A stretch of DNA of 64,000 bases from Aristolochia californica (Eukaryota; Streptophyta; Magnoliopsida; Piperales; Aristolochiaceae). Below are positions 31,317-43,340 of the stretch, piece by piece. The notes below the pieces were generated by a model. That model worked only from the letters and a program-made list of their open reading frames with translations, made no database searches and was not told where the DNA came from. Numbering within the stretch: position 1 is the stretch's first letter; each line of letters begins with the position of its first letter. The stretch covers positions 6,526,358 to 6,590,357 of the forward strand of contig JARWKL010000016.1 in the NCBI GenBank assembly GCA_029961685.1, read 5' to 3'. Both the position numbers and the translations under genes were made by a program.

Positions 31317-34040
31317 TGTTGAATTTATGGAAAAGTGAATACTTCATTGACATCAATAACTTGTTGTAATCAGAATACATGAACCTCTATTTATAATAGA
31401 GGAAGTAGTAGAGTCAAATTACAATAAAACTACCCTTGTCCCAATTACACCCAAACTCTAACACTTAAAGATAAGTCCTAGCATAATTAAATAACTCAAT
31501 ATTGATAAAAGACAAACATAATTCAAAGTAAAACTCTTCTTGGTCGTGACCCTAAGATAAAGATACTTTTGTGAGTCCTTCTTGATCTTCCAATTGATGT
31601 GATAAGGATGCCAGCTCATAGTAATCATTGTGGGTCCCACTTCTTATGGGTTTGGGCCCATCTTATGGGCCTTCCTTGGTCGTGTGGCCCATCTTATAAT
31701 AATCTTAGATATGTGGGCCTTCCTTGGTCGTGTGGGTTTGAGCTTATCTTCCAACACTCCTCCTCAAGCTAGGGGTGAGAGAACAACACGAACTCCCAAC
31801 TTGCTGCAAATGATGTATAAAATATTTTTGTATAAAATGGCACATCTTCCAATATGCCTTCATTTTCTAATAGTCCCCCTCACGCTGTTGCGTCCTTCCA
31901 TGACGCTATGTGGCATAAGTGAGAGTAAAAATTACTTTTAGCTGGTAAGCCATTTCTTCATACTCCAGTCCTAATGCTGAATGTAGGGCACACTCTGTCT
32001 TCTATTAGTAGTGTGTCTATCGACGTTGCTCTGAAGTGTCCACCACCGTGTCCCTCCACAGGAAAACGACTCTCAAGTGGTAATAGACATAAAAGCCATC
32101 AAAGAGGGGGGGGGGGGGTAACATGGACATAATAATAAGTTCCTTCGTCATGGACTTCCAACCACAAATAATTTTGATCTTTTTTACGGGGATGGAGTTC
32201 CTTCGTCATGGACTTCCAACCACAAATAATCTTGATCTTTTTTACGGGGATGAAGTTCCTTCGTCATGGACTCCCAATCACAAATAATTTTGATATTTTT
32301 GAAGGTGTAAAATAAATGATGACATGAGGCCACCTCTTCTTCAGTAATAATGTCCCCAAAGAGACATAATAGTTGCAGCTAAATATAACACGACCATCTT
32401 CGAACACATATAACATGAACCAAATAATAAACTTTGTAAAAGAACCCATGAAATAATCTGATATAAAAATATCTTATTTGATGCACAAGCTTCATCTTTT
32501 GTGCTCCCATTTTCTTGAATATTTTGGTCACATAAACTTATCTACAACATAAGGAATAAAATACCTCTTTCTTGTACTTCTTCTACTTCTCCCCCTCAAG
32601 CTGGGGTGTATTGGCAATGATCCCAGCTTGAACCAAATATCATAGATGTAGCAATAAGCCAAAATAACAAAGATGTATTAAAAATACTTCAAACCAGGGA
32701 GAAGTGAGATATCAACTCAAAAAGTGATGCAAACAATTGGCATAAATTCGGATTTTTCAATACTACAGAATACCAGCATGACCTTTGATTCTTCCAATTC
32801 GAATATTTATTTCAATATAGATCAGATTGACATGAAATTTTTTCCTTATGAGAGTAGTCTTAAATACCTATCATCAAAGTATAACTTAACTTCATAAAAT
32901 ATAATTTTTAGAAGATAAATAATCTGATATATTTCGGTCTCTGTTATCTGGCCGAACTAAATATTGTTTCTTCCGTTTTTCCAGAATGACCATTGACTCT
33001 TCAAAGATCAATATATCCTTATAAAAAGATCATACTAAGGATTGGTTGAATAGGTAGGAAAATAGACTTACATATATTTATTTTTATATATAATTCTCCA
33101 TATAAAGTCTCTTTCTTGATAGCATAAAATATCTCAGAATTTGAAGCTTTCTACTGCCGCTCGAACCTCTTTTTCAATCTGACATTTGCTACTTCAAATA
33201 TCGATTTCTCTTTTTAGATAACTCAGATAAAAAATTGGTTTAATAGGTAAAAATATAGACTTACATATTTATCTTTTGATATATATTTCTCCATATAAAG
33301 TCTAGTTCTTGATAGCAAAAAATACCTCGGAATCTGAAGATTGTTGCTGCTGCTTGAACCTTTTTCCAATCTGACCTTTACTCATTTAAATATCAATATC
33401 TCTTTGTAGATAACTCTAATTGGAACAAATATGTTTTCTTTGGGAATTAGACTCAAATATATTTCTTTTAATATATATTTTGAAATGTAAAAACTAAGTA
33501 TAGAGGTAAAACATGCAAACCAATCTACGAGTGTATTGACTGAAAAAAAATAACTACGACCCTAGACTTAGGGTTTAGGGTTTAGAGAAAAGGATCACAT
33601 TACTTCTGTGAGTTGACCAAGTCAACTAATAGGACCTGCTCTGATACCATGTTGAATTTATAGAAAATTAAAATACTTCATTGACATCAATAACTTGTTG
33701 TAATCAGATTACATGAACCACTATTTATAATAGAGGAAGGTAGTAGAGTCCAATTACAATAAAACTACACTTGTCCCAATTACACCAAAACTCTAACACT
33801 TCAAGATAAATCCTAGCATAATTAAATAACTCAATATAGATAAAAGACAAACATAACTCAAACTAAAACTCTTCTTGGTCGTGACCCTAAGATAAAGATA
33901 CTTTTGTGAGTCCTTGATCTTCCAACTGATGTGATAAGGATGCCAGCTCATGGTAATCATTGTGGGTCCTACTTCTTATGGGCTTGGGTCCATCTTGTGG
34001 GCCTTCCTTGGTCGTGTGGGCTTGAACTTATCTTCCAACA
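31317..34040 (-). mobile_element. Family B LTR retrotransposon, full copy with TTTAT duplication
   Basis: Left LTR 31317-31756 (440 bp), right LTR 33650-34040 (391 bp), both TGTTG...CAACA. The target duplication TTTAT is at 31312-31316 and 34041-34045. The primer site complement lies at 33638-33649 with no gap to the LTR, and a polypurine complement CTCCTCCTCAAGC follows the left LTR. The length difference comes from about 50 bp around the GGCCTTCCTTGGTCGTG word, present twice in the left LTR and once in the right. The 1.9-kb interior has a 57-bp array (about 32140-32310), a second polypurine-like CTCCCCCTCAAGCTGGG (about 32590) and roughly 190-bp modules (32950-33450). It codes for no retroelement protein, so it is non-autonomous. 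Confidence 0.95.
33638..33649 (-). other. Family B primer-binding site
   Basis: Complement of TGGTATCAGAGC, flush with the right LTR. The same site is found at 42338-42349 in the copy at 40143-42792. Confidence 0.9.
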
Positions 34041-35189
34041 TTTATTATTGTTTATAATTTTTTGCATACATAAGCTCTAAAATTTTCATTTAGTTGTGAT
34101 CTATTTGCCTTGTCTTTTTGTTTATGAGAAAAAAAGGGAGAGTGAAAACTCAAGTTTGGATTTAAAAAAAAATTTAACATCTAAAATGGAAATGTACAAA
34201 TGTAGAGAGTGATAATTCAAAAATGTATTCTTAATTTTTTTGGATTGTAAACTTATTTAGTTTTTATATATTTGGTTTTGCAATTATCAAAAAAGGGGGC
34301 AAGGGATTTTCAATTGAGTGTCAACTCCCAATTCATAAGTCATTTCTTACAAATAATATAGGTGTTACGCATGATTGATCGATCAATCACTTTACAATGA
34401 TCTATGATTATTAGGTCAACTTTTTTTAAATAGGCAAAAATAGCTTGTTTTGCTAAGGTAAATATCCCAGCGTACGTTCAGTTTAGAATTTAATTAGGAT
34501 TTATTGTACTCCTTAAAAGTTTTGGATCCTTAGGTCGTTTGAAATTTCAACATGTTTCATGCTACATATCCATATTTAAAACATGTTAGGATCAATTTGA
34601 AATCTCTTTATAATAAAATTCCAAGCTATTAGGGGTTGTAATAGTGGAATTTCCCTTACAAGGGTAGCAAAACTTAGGTGTTCATTTGTGTTGCATGAAT
34701 AAATTTTCTTTACTTCAATTTATTAGGGTTTTTTATTTTTTGCATATATAAGCTCTAAAATTTTCATTTTGTTGCGATCTATTGCCCTTATCTTTTTGTT
34801 TATAAGAAAAAAATGGGAGAGAGAAAACAAGAATTTGGATTTAAAAAAAAATTGAACATCTAAAATGGAAATGCAAAAATGTAGAGAGAGATAATTCCAA
34901 CAAGTCTTAGTAATTTTTAGGGATTGTAAGCTCTTTTAGTTTTTATATATTAGGTTTTGCAATCATAAAAAAGGGTGGCGGGCGATTTTTAAATGATAGT
35001 TGACTCCAAATCCATATGTCATTGCTTACAAAAAAATATAGCCGTTACACAAGATCGATCGATCAATCACTTTACAATGATCTATGATTGTTAGATCAAC
35101 TTTTTTAAAATGGGCAAAAAGTGCCTGGTTTGGCTCGGGTAAATATCCGGCCGCACGTTCACTTGACATATGGATTAAAGACATACTAA
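34041..35189 (-). repeat. Satellite array, left arm, part right of the family B insertion
   Basis: Two monomers in - orientation, landmarks near 34377 and 35060. This is where the interrupted monomer resumes after TTTAT. The array stops at about 35189, within the TTCACTTGA word, against copia-C LTR sequence. Confidence 0.88.
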
Positions 35190-36819
35190 GAAAATATATT
35201 TCCATCTTCATGCCATCCTTATGGAACATATCATAAATAACCACTTTGCCACTCCTTTGACATGTGGGCTTCTAGCCTTGAGCTTGTGGGCTTGAGTCCA
35301 TCTTCCAATACTCCCCCCAAGTTGGAGGAGAAAATACATTATAAATACCTAGCTTGCCACCTATATAAGATAGGGTTTTGGATGTAACCGGTTTGGTAAG
35401 GATATCAAATAATTTCTCTTGAGATGAATCATACTTAATAGAAATTATTCCTGCTTGAAACTTTTCCTGTATAAAATGACAATCCACTTCAATATGTTTA
35501 GTTCTTTTATAGAAGATTAGATTTGATATAATGTGAATAGCTGCTTGATTATCAAAATGTAGTCCACATAGAGCCTCCTTTATAAAATCCCAATTCGGTA
35601 AGAAGAGTCTTTATCCATAAAAGTTCACTTACAGTGTGTGCCATAGCTCGGTATTCTGCTTCAACTCTAGATATTACAACCACATTTTGCCTTTTGCCTT
35701 TCAATGTGACCAAGTTCCCCCCAACAAGGGTACAATACCCAGAAGTAGATTTTCTATCATCGGGTGATTCAACCTTCTATATTGATGTGACCATGTTGTT
35801 TATATAGCAATTATCTTCCTGGAGCATCTTTTAAGTATCATAGTGTTCTCTCCAACGCTTGCCAGTGAGTAATTTGTGGTTTGTACATGAATTGACTTAC
35901 TACGCTCACAACATATGATATATCTGGCCTGGTTACTGTGAGATAGATCAATTTTCCCACTAGTATTTGATATTTTCCAGTGTCAATATCTTCTCCAATT
36001 GTGGCACACAAATTTTTATTTGTATCCATAGGTGTATTAACTAGTCTACAACCCTTCATTCTTGTTTCTTCAAGAAGTTCAAAGACGTATTTTCTTTGAG
36101 ACAATATTATTCCATGGTTTGACTGAAGGACTTCTATACCCAAAAATTATTTGAACTTACCCAAATCTTTAGTCTTGAACTCTTGACATATCATATTCTT
36201 CACTTATTGTATACTATGAGCATCATTCCTAGTCAAGATAATATCATCAACATACACGGCCAATAATATCTTCTCTTTGATAGTATCTTTAACATATACT
36301 AAGTGATCAACCAAGCACCTATGGAAGCCAAATCGTAGAAGTGCTTGACTGAATTCTTCAAACCAGGCCCGAGGGGACTGTTTAAGCCCATATAAAGATT
36401 TTTTCAACCGGCATAAGGACTCCCCCTCAACCACATATCCTGGTGGTTGGACCATATAAATTTCTTTGCTTATATCACCATTTAAAAAAGCATTTTTTAC
36501 ATCTAGCTGATATATTGGCAGGGATGAGTTAGCAGCAATAGAGAGGATGATACGTATCGATTTCAGTTTTGAAACTGAAGAGAAAGTCTCTTCATAATCT
36601 ATCTCATAACACTGAGTATAACCTTTTGTAACCAGGCATGCTTTAAGGTGAGAAACCTACCCATATAGGTTGTGTTTCACTAAAAAAACCAATCTACAAC
36701 CAACTGGCCTTTCCCCTTTTGGGAGCAATGCCAATGTCCATGTTTGAGTTTCATATAATGTATGCATTTCTTTATCCATAGCCACCTTCCATCCTGGATG
36801 CTCTAGGGCCTCCTGATAG
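35190..36819 (-). mobile_element. Ty1/copia element copia-C, 3' part
   Basis: It reads down from 36819: reverse transcriptase start (ALEHPGWKVAMDKEMHTLYE), IYQLDVKNAFLNGDISKEIYM, VCRLKKSLYGLKQSPRAWF-like, catalytic LAVYVDDIILTRND (about 36240), and LGKFK-FLGIEVLQSNHGI. Then comes RNase H with the AEYRAM-equivalent region near 35650 and EKLFDILTKPVTSKTLSYIGGKLGIYNVF (about 35340-35440). A polypurine complement CTCCCCCCAAG (35310) and about 120 bp of LTR follow, starting TATTGGAAGATGGACTC on the - strand. Several stops break the frame. Gag, protease and integrase are missing; its upstream side is cut by the family B LTR at 36820. Its LTR start resembles family B's TGTTGGAAGATAAGCTC, which makes this kind of element a candidate helper. 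Confidence 0.88.
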
Positions 36820-38550
36820 TGTTGAATTTATGAAAAGAATAATACTTTATTGACTTCATTAACTTATTATAATCAGAGTACATGTACCTCTATTTATAAT
36901 AGAGGATGGTAGTAGAGTCCAATTACCATAAAACTACCCTTGTCCCAATTACACCCAAACTCTAACACTTAAATATAAGTCCTAGCATAATTAAATATCT
37001 CAATAAAGATAAAGGACAAACATTACACAAACTAGAACTCTTCTAGGATGTGACCATAAGATAAAGATGCCTTTGTGAGTCCTTGATATGTCAACTTATG
37101 TGATAAGGATGCCAGCTCGTGGTAATCATGGTGGGTTCTACTTCTTATGGGATTGGGTCCATCTTGTGGGTCTTCCTTGGTCATGTGGCCCATCTTATAA
37201 TACTCTTAGATATGTGGGCCTTCCTTGGTCATGTGGGCTTGGGCCCTATCTTGCAACACTCCCCCTCAAATTGGGGGTGAGAGAACATCAAGAACTCCCA
37301 GCTTGTTGCAAATGATGTATAGAATCTTTTTGTATAAAATGGCTACCCTCCAATCTTCCAACACTCCCCCTCATGCTGCTGTGTCCTTCCATGAGGCCCT
37401 ACTGGCATAATATAAGTGAGAGTAAAAATCACTCCTAGCCGATAAGACAGTGCTCCATACTCCAGTCCTAATGCTGGATGTAGGGCACACTCCGTCTTCT
37501 ATAGGTAGTATGTCTATTGGCATTGCTCTAAAGTGTCCACCACTGTGTCCCTCCATATGACAATGACTCTCAAGTGGTAGGAGTAATAAAAACCATTACA
37601 GGGTGGACGAGGGGGCGGGGGGAGGGGGTAGTGGGTTTATTTATAATGGTGTCCCAATCCTTACACCGACTCTCATGGTATCCAAACTGTGATATCTTTG
37701 AGAGTTAAATTTATCATGGTATGAGAAAAGGTACTGAGCGCACCTCTTCTTCAATAATAATGTCTCATCCAAAGAGACATAATACCAGCAGCTGTAATGC
37801 AACATGACCATCTTACAACACATATAACACGAACCAAAATAATAAACTTTGTAGAAGGACCCATGAAATAATCATAATCAGATATAAATATTTTTTCTTA
37901 GATGTAGAAGGTTAATTTTTTGTGCACCCCCTTTCTTGAATATTTTTGTCACATAAACTTATCCATAACATATGAAATAAATTACATCTTTCTTGTACTT
38001 CTTCTACTTCTCCCCCTCAAGCTGGGATGTAATGGCAGTGATCCCAGCTTGAACCAAATATCATAGATGTAGCAATAAGCCCAAATAATAGAGATTTAGT
38101 AATAAGCCCTTAAACCAGGGATAAGTGAGATATTTTCCTGATATAGAAATTCAAATAGTAACGCAAAACAATCGACTTATATTCGGATTTTCAATACTAC
38201 AGAATACCAGAATGAGCTTTGATTCTTCCAATGTGAATATATCTTTAAATATAGATCAGATTGACATGAAATTTTCTCATTATGAAACTGTACTTAAATA
38301 CCTTTATTCCAAGTATAACTTCTCTTCATAAATTATAATTATCAGAAGATAAATAATTTGATAGATTTTGATCTCTGTCATCTGGCCGAACTAAGTACTG
38401 TTTCTCCTATTTTTTCTTGCATGACCATTGACTCTTCCAAGATCAATATCTCCTTATAAAAACATCATACTAAGAATTGGTTGAATAGGTAAGAAAATAG
38501 ACTAACATATCTTTCTTGATAGCATAAAATACCTCAGAATTTGAAACTTT
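36820..38550 (-). mobile_element. Family B LTR retrotransposon, 5'-truncated copy
   Basis: The LTR at 36820-37258 (439 bp, ends TTGCAACA) is followed by the polypurine complement and interior, including CTCCCCCTCAAGCTGGG near 38010 and modules near 38400-38540. The 57-bp array is replaced by degenerate sequence near 37600-37720 that includes a G-rich run. The copy ends at about 38550, where satellite in + orientation begins. The other LTR and primer site are missing. Confidence 0.88.
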
Positions 38551-40142
38551 TTTCATGTTTGGTAAATTCCACTAGTACAACCCCTAATAGCTTGGAATTT
38601 TATAAGAAAGAGATATCTAATTGATCATAACATGTTTTAAATATGGATATGCCTGCTCGAAACATGTTGAAGATGCAAATGACCTAAGGATCCAAAACAT
38701 TCAAGGCGTACATCAAATGCTTATTAAATTCTCAAGTGAATGTGTAGTAGTATATTTACCCTAACCAAACAAACCACTTTTTGCCCATTTACAAAAAGCT
38801 GACCTGATAATCGTAGATCATTGAAAAGCGAATGATCAATCAATCATGTGTAACGGCTATATTTTTTTGTTAGAAATGACTTAAAATCCTCCCCCCTGCC
38901 CCCCTCTTTTCCAATGATTGCAAAACCTAATATATAAGAGTAAAAGAGTTTACCATCTCTAAAAATTATAGAGACTTTTTGGAATTATCTCTCTCAGTAT
39001 TAGTGCATTTCCATTTTAAAAATTCCATTTTTGTTTTTAAATCCAAACTTTAGTTTTCACTCTCACTTTTTTATCTCTTAAAAAAAAGATAAGGCAAATA
39101 GATCACAACAAAATGAAAATTTTAGAGTTTATGTACGCAAATTTTTTTTAAAATAATTAATGTACGCAAAGAAATTTATTAACACCCCTCAAATGAACAC
39201 CAATATTTTGTTATCCATGTTAAGGAATTTCCATTAGTATAACCCCTAATAGCTTGGAATTTTATAAGAAAGTGATTTCTAATTGATCATAACATGGTTT
39301 AAATATGAATATGCATGCTTGAAAGATGTTTAAGATGCAGATGACCTAAGGATCCAAAAATTTCAAGGAGTACAACAAATGCTCATTAAATTCTCTAGTG
39401 AATGTGCAGTGCGATATTTACCCGAGCCAAACATGCCTCTTTTTGCTCAGTTAAAAAAATCTGACCTAATAATCATTGATCATTGTAAAGTGATTGATCT
39501 ATCAATCATGTGTAACGACTATATTTGTTTGTAAGAAATGACTTATGGATTGGGAGTCAACACTTAGCTAAAAATCCCCGCCCCCCTTTTTTTATGATAA
39601 CAAAACCTAATATATAAAAACTTAAAGAGTTTACAATCCCTAAAAATTAGAGTGACTTTTTGGAATTATCTCTCTCTACATTTGTGCATTTCCATTTTAG
39701 ATGTTCAATTTTTTTTAATCTAAACTTAAGTTTTCACTCTCCCTTTTTTTCTCGTAAAAAAAGATAAGGCAAATTAATTAGAACAAAATTATTATTTTAG
39801 AGTTTATGTATGCAAAAAATTGAAAACAACAATAAATGTATGTAAAGATAATTTATTCACACACCATAAATCAACACCAAAGTTTTGTTATCCATATTTG
39901 GGAAATTCCATTCGTACAACCCCAAATTGCTTGGAACTTTGTAAGAAAAAGATTTCTAATTGATCCTAACATGTTTTAAAAATGGATATGCTTGTATGAA
40001 ACATGTTGAAAATGCAAATGATATAAGGATCCAAAAATTTTAAGGAGCACAAAAAATGCTCATTAAATTATCAAGTGAATGTGCAGTGGGATATTTTTCT
40101 GAGCCAAACAAGCCACTTTTTGCCTAGTTAAAAAAATCTGAT
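38551..40142 (+). repeat. Satellite array, right arm, first part
   Basis: Satellite in + orientation, opposite to 25.3-35.2 kb. The landmark of the second monomer (GATTGATCTATCAATC, near 39499) is the variant found in monomer type A of the higher-order array. The array is interrupted after CTGAT (40138-40142) by family B. Confidence 0.9.
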
Positions 40143-42792
40143 TGTTGAATTTATGGAAAGGAGAAATACTTCATTGACTTCATTAACTTATTATAATCAG
40201 AGTACATGAACCTCTATTTATAATAGAGAAAGGTATTAGAATCCAATTACAATAAAACTACCTTTGTCCCAATTACACCCAAACTCTAACACTTAAGGAT
40301 AAGTCCTAGCATAATTAAATAACTCAATACAGATAAAAGAAAAACATAACTCAAACTAGAACTCTTCTAGGACGTGACCATAAGATAAAGATGCCTTTGT
40401 GAGTCCTTCTTGATTTTCCAACTTATGTCATAAGGATGTCAGCTCTTGGTAATCATCGTGGGTCCTACTTCTGATGGGCTTGGGCCCATCTTGTGGGCCT
40501 TCCTTGGTCGTGTGACACATCTTATAGTACTCTTAGATATGTGGGCCTTCCTTGGTCGTGTGGGCTTGGGCCCTATCTTCCATCACTCCCCCTCAAGCCG
40601 GGGGTGAGAGAACATCAAGAACTCCCAGCTTGCGGGAAATGATGTATAGAACCTTTTTGTATAAAATGGCAGTCCTCCAATCTTCCAACACTCCTCCTCA
40701 TGCTGGTGCTCTCTTCCATGAGGCCCAATTGGCCAATTCATGGGGGTGTAACATAGATGTAATAATAAGTTCCTCCGTCACGGAGTCCCAACCGTTGACA
40801 TTTGATATTTTTGACAGGGTATTAAGTTCCTCCATCATGGAATCCCAACCGTTGACAATTTTGATATTTTTGATGGGGTATTAAGTTCCTCCGTCATGGA
40901 ATCCCAACTGTTGACATTTGATATTTTTGATGGGGTATTAAGCTCCTCCGTCATGGAATCCCAACCATTAACATTTTTTGTGTTTTTGATGGGGACAAAT
41001 AAATAATGGTATGAGGCCACCTCTTATTCAATAATAATGTCTCCAAATAGACATAATAGCTGCACTTGAATATAACACGACCATTTTCCAACAAATATAA
41101 CATGAACCAAATAATAAACTTTGTTAAACAACCCATGAAATAATCCGATGTAAAAATTTCTTCTTAGATGCACAAGCCTCATTTGTGCTCCCCCTCTCTT
41201 GAATATTTTGGTAACATAAACTTTATCCTCAACATCTGGAATAAAATACCTCTTTCTTGTACTTCTTGTACTTGTCCCCCTCAAGTAGGGAGGTAATGCA
41301 GTGATCCCAGCTTGAACCAAACATTATAGATGCAGTAGTAAGCCCAAATAACAGAGATGTAGTAATAATCCCTAAAACTAGGGAGAAGTGAGATATTTTT
41401 CATGATATATCAACTCACAAAGAGATGCAAAACAATGGGCATAAATTCAGATTTTCAAATGCAACAGAATACCAGCATGACATTTGATTCTTTCAATGCA
41501 AATATATCTTTAAATATAGATCAGATTGACATGAATTTTTTTCCTTATGAAACTAGACTTACATACATTTCATCCAAGTATAACTACCCTTCATAAAACA
41601 TAAGTATTAGAAGATAAATAATCTGATAGATTTCGGTCTTTGTCATTTGGCCGAACTAAGTATTGTTTTTCCTTTTTTTCAGAATACCATTGACTCTTCC
41701 AATATCAATATCTTCATATAAAAAACTAAGATAGAGAATTGGTTGAATGGGTAAGAAACTAGACTTATAAATATTTCTTTTGATATATAATTGTCCATAT
41801 AAAGTCTCGATCTTGTTAAGATAAAATACCTCGGAAGTAGAAACTTTCTGCTTCAGCTTGAACCTTGTTTTTCAATCTGACCTTCTCTGCTTCAAATATC
41901 GATATCTCTTTGTAGATAACTCAGATAAAAAATTTGTTGAATATTTAAGAGAATAGACTTACGGATATTTATTTTGATATATATATTTCTCCATATAAAA
42001 TCTCATTCTTGATAGCATAAAATACCTCGGAATTAGAAGCTTTCTGCTGTTGCTTGAACCTCTTTTGCAATCTGACCTTTGCTCATTCAAATATTTATAT
42101 CTCTTTATAGATGACTCTGATTGGAAAAAATATTTTTTCCATGGAAAGTAGACTCGAATATATTTTCGTAAATATATAATTTTATATATGAAAATCTCAG
42201 TATAAAGGTGAAAAATACAAATAAATTTATGGGTGTAGAGACTAAAAAAATTACTACGAACCTAGACTTAAAGTTTAGGGTTAAGAGAAAAGGATCTCAT
42301 TATCTCTATTGGTTGACCATGTCAACTCACAGAACCTGCTCTGATACCATGTTGAATTTATGGAAAAGAGAAATGCTTAATTGATTTCATTAACTTATCA
42401 TAATCAGAGTACATGAACCACTATTTATAATTGAGCAAGGTACTAGAGTCCAATTACAATAAAAATACCTTTGTCCCAATTACACCTAAACTCTAACACT
42501 TAAAGATAAGTCCTAGAATAATTAAATAACTCAATATAGATAAAAGACAAACATAACTTAAACTAGAACTCTTCTAGCATGTGACTGTAAGATATAGATG
42601 CCTTTGTGAGTCCTTCTTGATCTTTCAACTTATGTGATAGGGATACCAGCTCGTGGTAATCATGGTGGGTCCAACTTTTTATGCGCTTGAGCCCATCTTG
42701 TGGGCCTTCCTTGGTTGTGTGGTCCATCTTATAATACTTTTAGATATGTGGGTCTTCGTTGGTCATGTGGGCTTGAGCCCTATCTTCCAACG
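40143..42792 (-). mobile_element. Family B LTR retrotransposon, full copy
   Basis: Two 443-bp LTRs (40143-40585 and 42350-42792), primer site complement at 42338-42349 and polypurine complement at 40586. Flanks are CTGAT (left) and CTAAT (right), a target duplication with one mismatch, and about eight bases of satellite (CTAACAAT) follow on the right. LTR ends have decayed slightly (CATCA, CAACG). The interior (about 1.75 kb) carries a 57-bp array at about 40768-40998 and roughly 190-bp modules at about 41690-42180. No coding capacity. Confidence 0.92.
40768..40998 (-). repeat. 57-bp tandem array of family B
   Basis: Four units with AAGTTCCTCCGTCATGGAAT, CCCAACCRTTGACATTTGAT and TTTTTGAYGGGG segments. 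Each unit carries CCGTC near one end and GACGG (or GATGG) near the other. Confidence 0.9.
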
Positions 42793-42805
42793 CTAATCTA
42801 ACAAT

Positions 42806-43177
42806 TGTTGATTTTCTGGACTCCGTGGATTTACCTCATGGAGAAAAGGAAAGAGAGACCCATTGGGAGAAAATTGGAGGAAGAAGAAGTTATAGACTTG
42901 ATGTCTTAACCCTCCCCATGATGCTCAATTTATAGATTGATAAAACTACTCTATTACAATAATACCCCTGAACTTAGGGTTTAGGGTTTTAACCCTGGAA
43001 CTTTGACTTAATTACATCAATGACATCTCTATGAGATTACTCTTTATTGACCATCTTGCCTTCTTTGAATGGGCCTGTGGACCTTCTCTTTCATCTATGG
43101 GCCTTGAGCCCATCTTCCACATCTCTTGGATGTGTGGGTCATCCTTGGTTTTATGGGTTTGGGTCCATCTTTCAACA
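42806..43177 (-). repeat. Solo-type LTR gamma
   Basis: TGTTGATTTTCTGG to CTTTCAACA, 372 bp, standing between 13 bases of satellite-like sequence and a partial family B LTR. No interior is attached and no target duplication is seen (ACAAT left, TACTT right). The GGGTTTAGGGTTTTAACCC word near 42977-42996 resembles a plant telomere repeat only by chance length. Related in reverse to the scrap at 21110-21236. Confidence 0.65.
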
Positions 43178-43340
43178 TACTTGGATATGTAAGCCTTCCT
43201 TGGTCATGTGGGTTTGGGCCCTATCTTCAAACACCCCCTCAAGTTGGGCGTGAGAAAACATCATGAACTCATAGCTTGCTGCAAATGATTTATATAATCT
43301 TTTCGTATAAAATAGTTGTCCTCCCATCTTCCAACTCTCC

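Noticed and set aside
42970..43000. GGGTTTAGGGTTTT near 42977 as interstitial telomere DNA
   Set aside because: Only about two units of TTTAGGG, with a mirror CCC word beside it, inside an LTR; too short to call.
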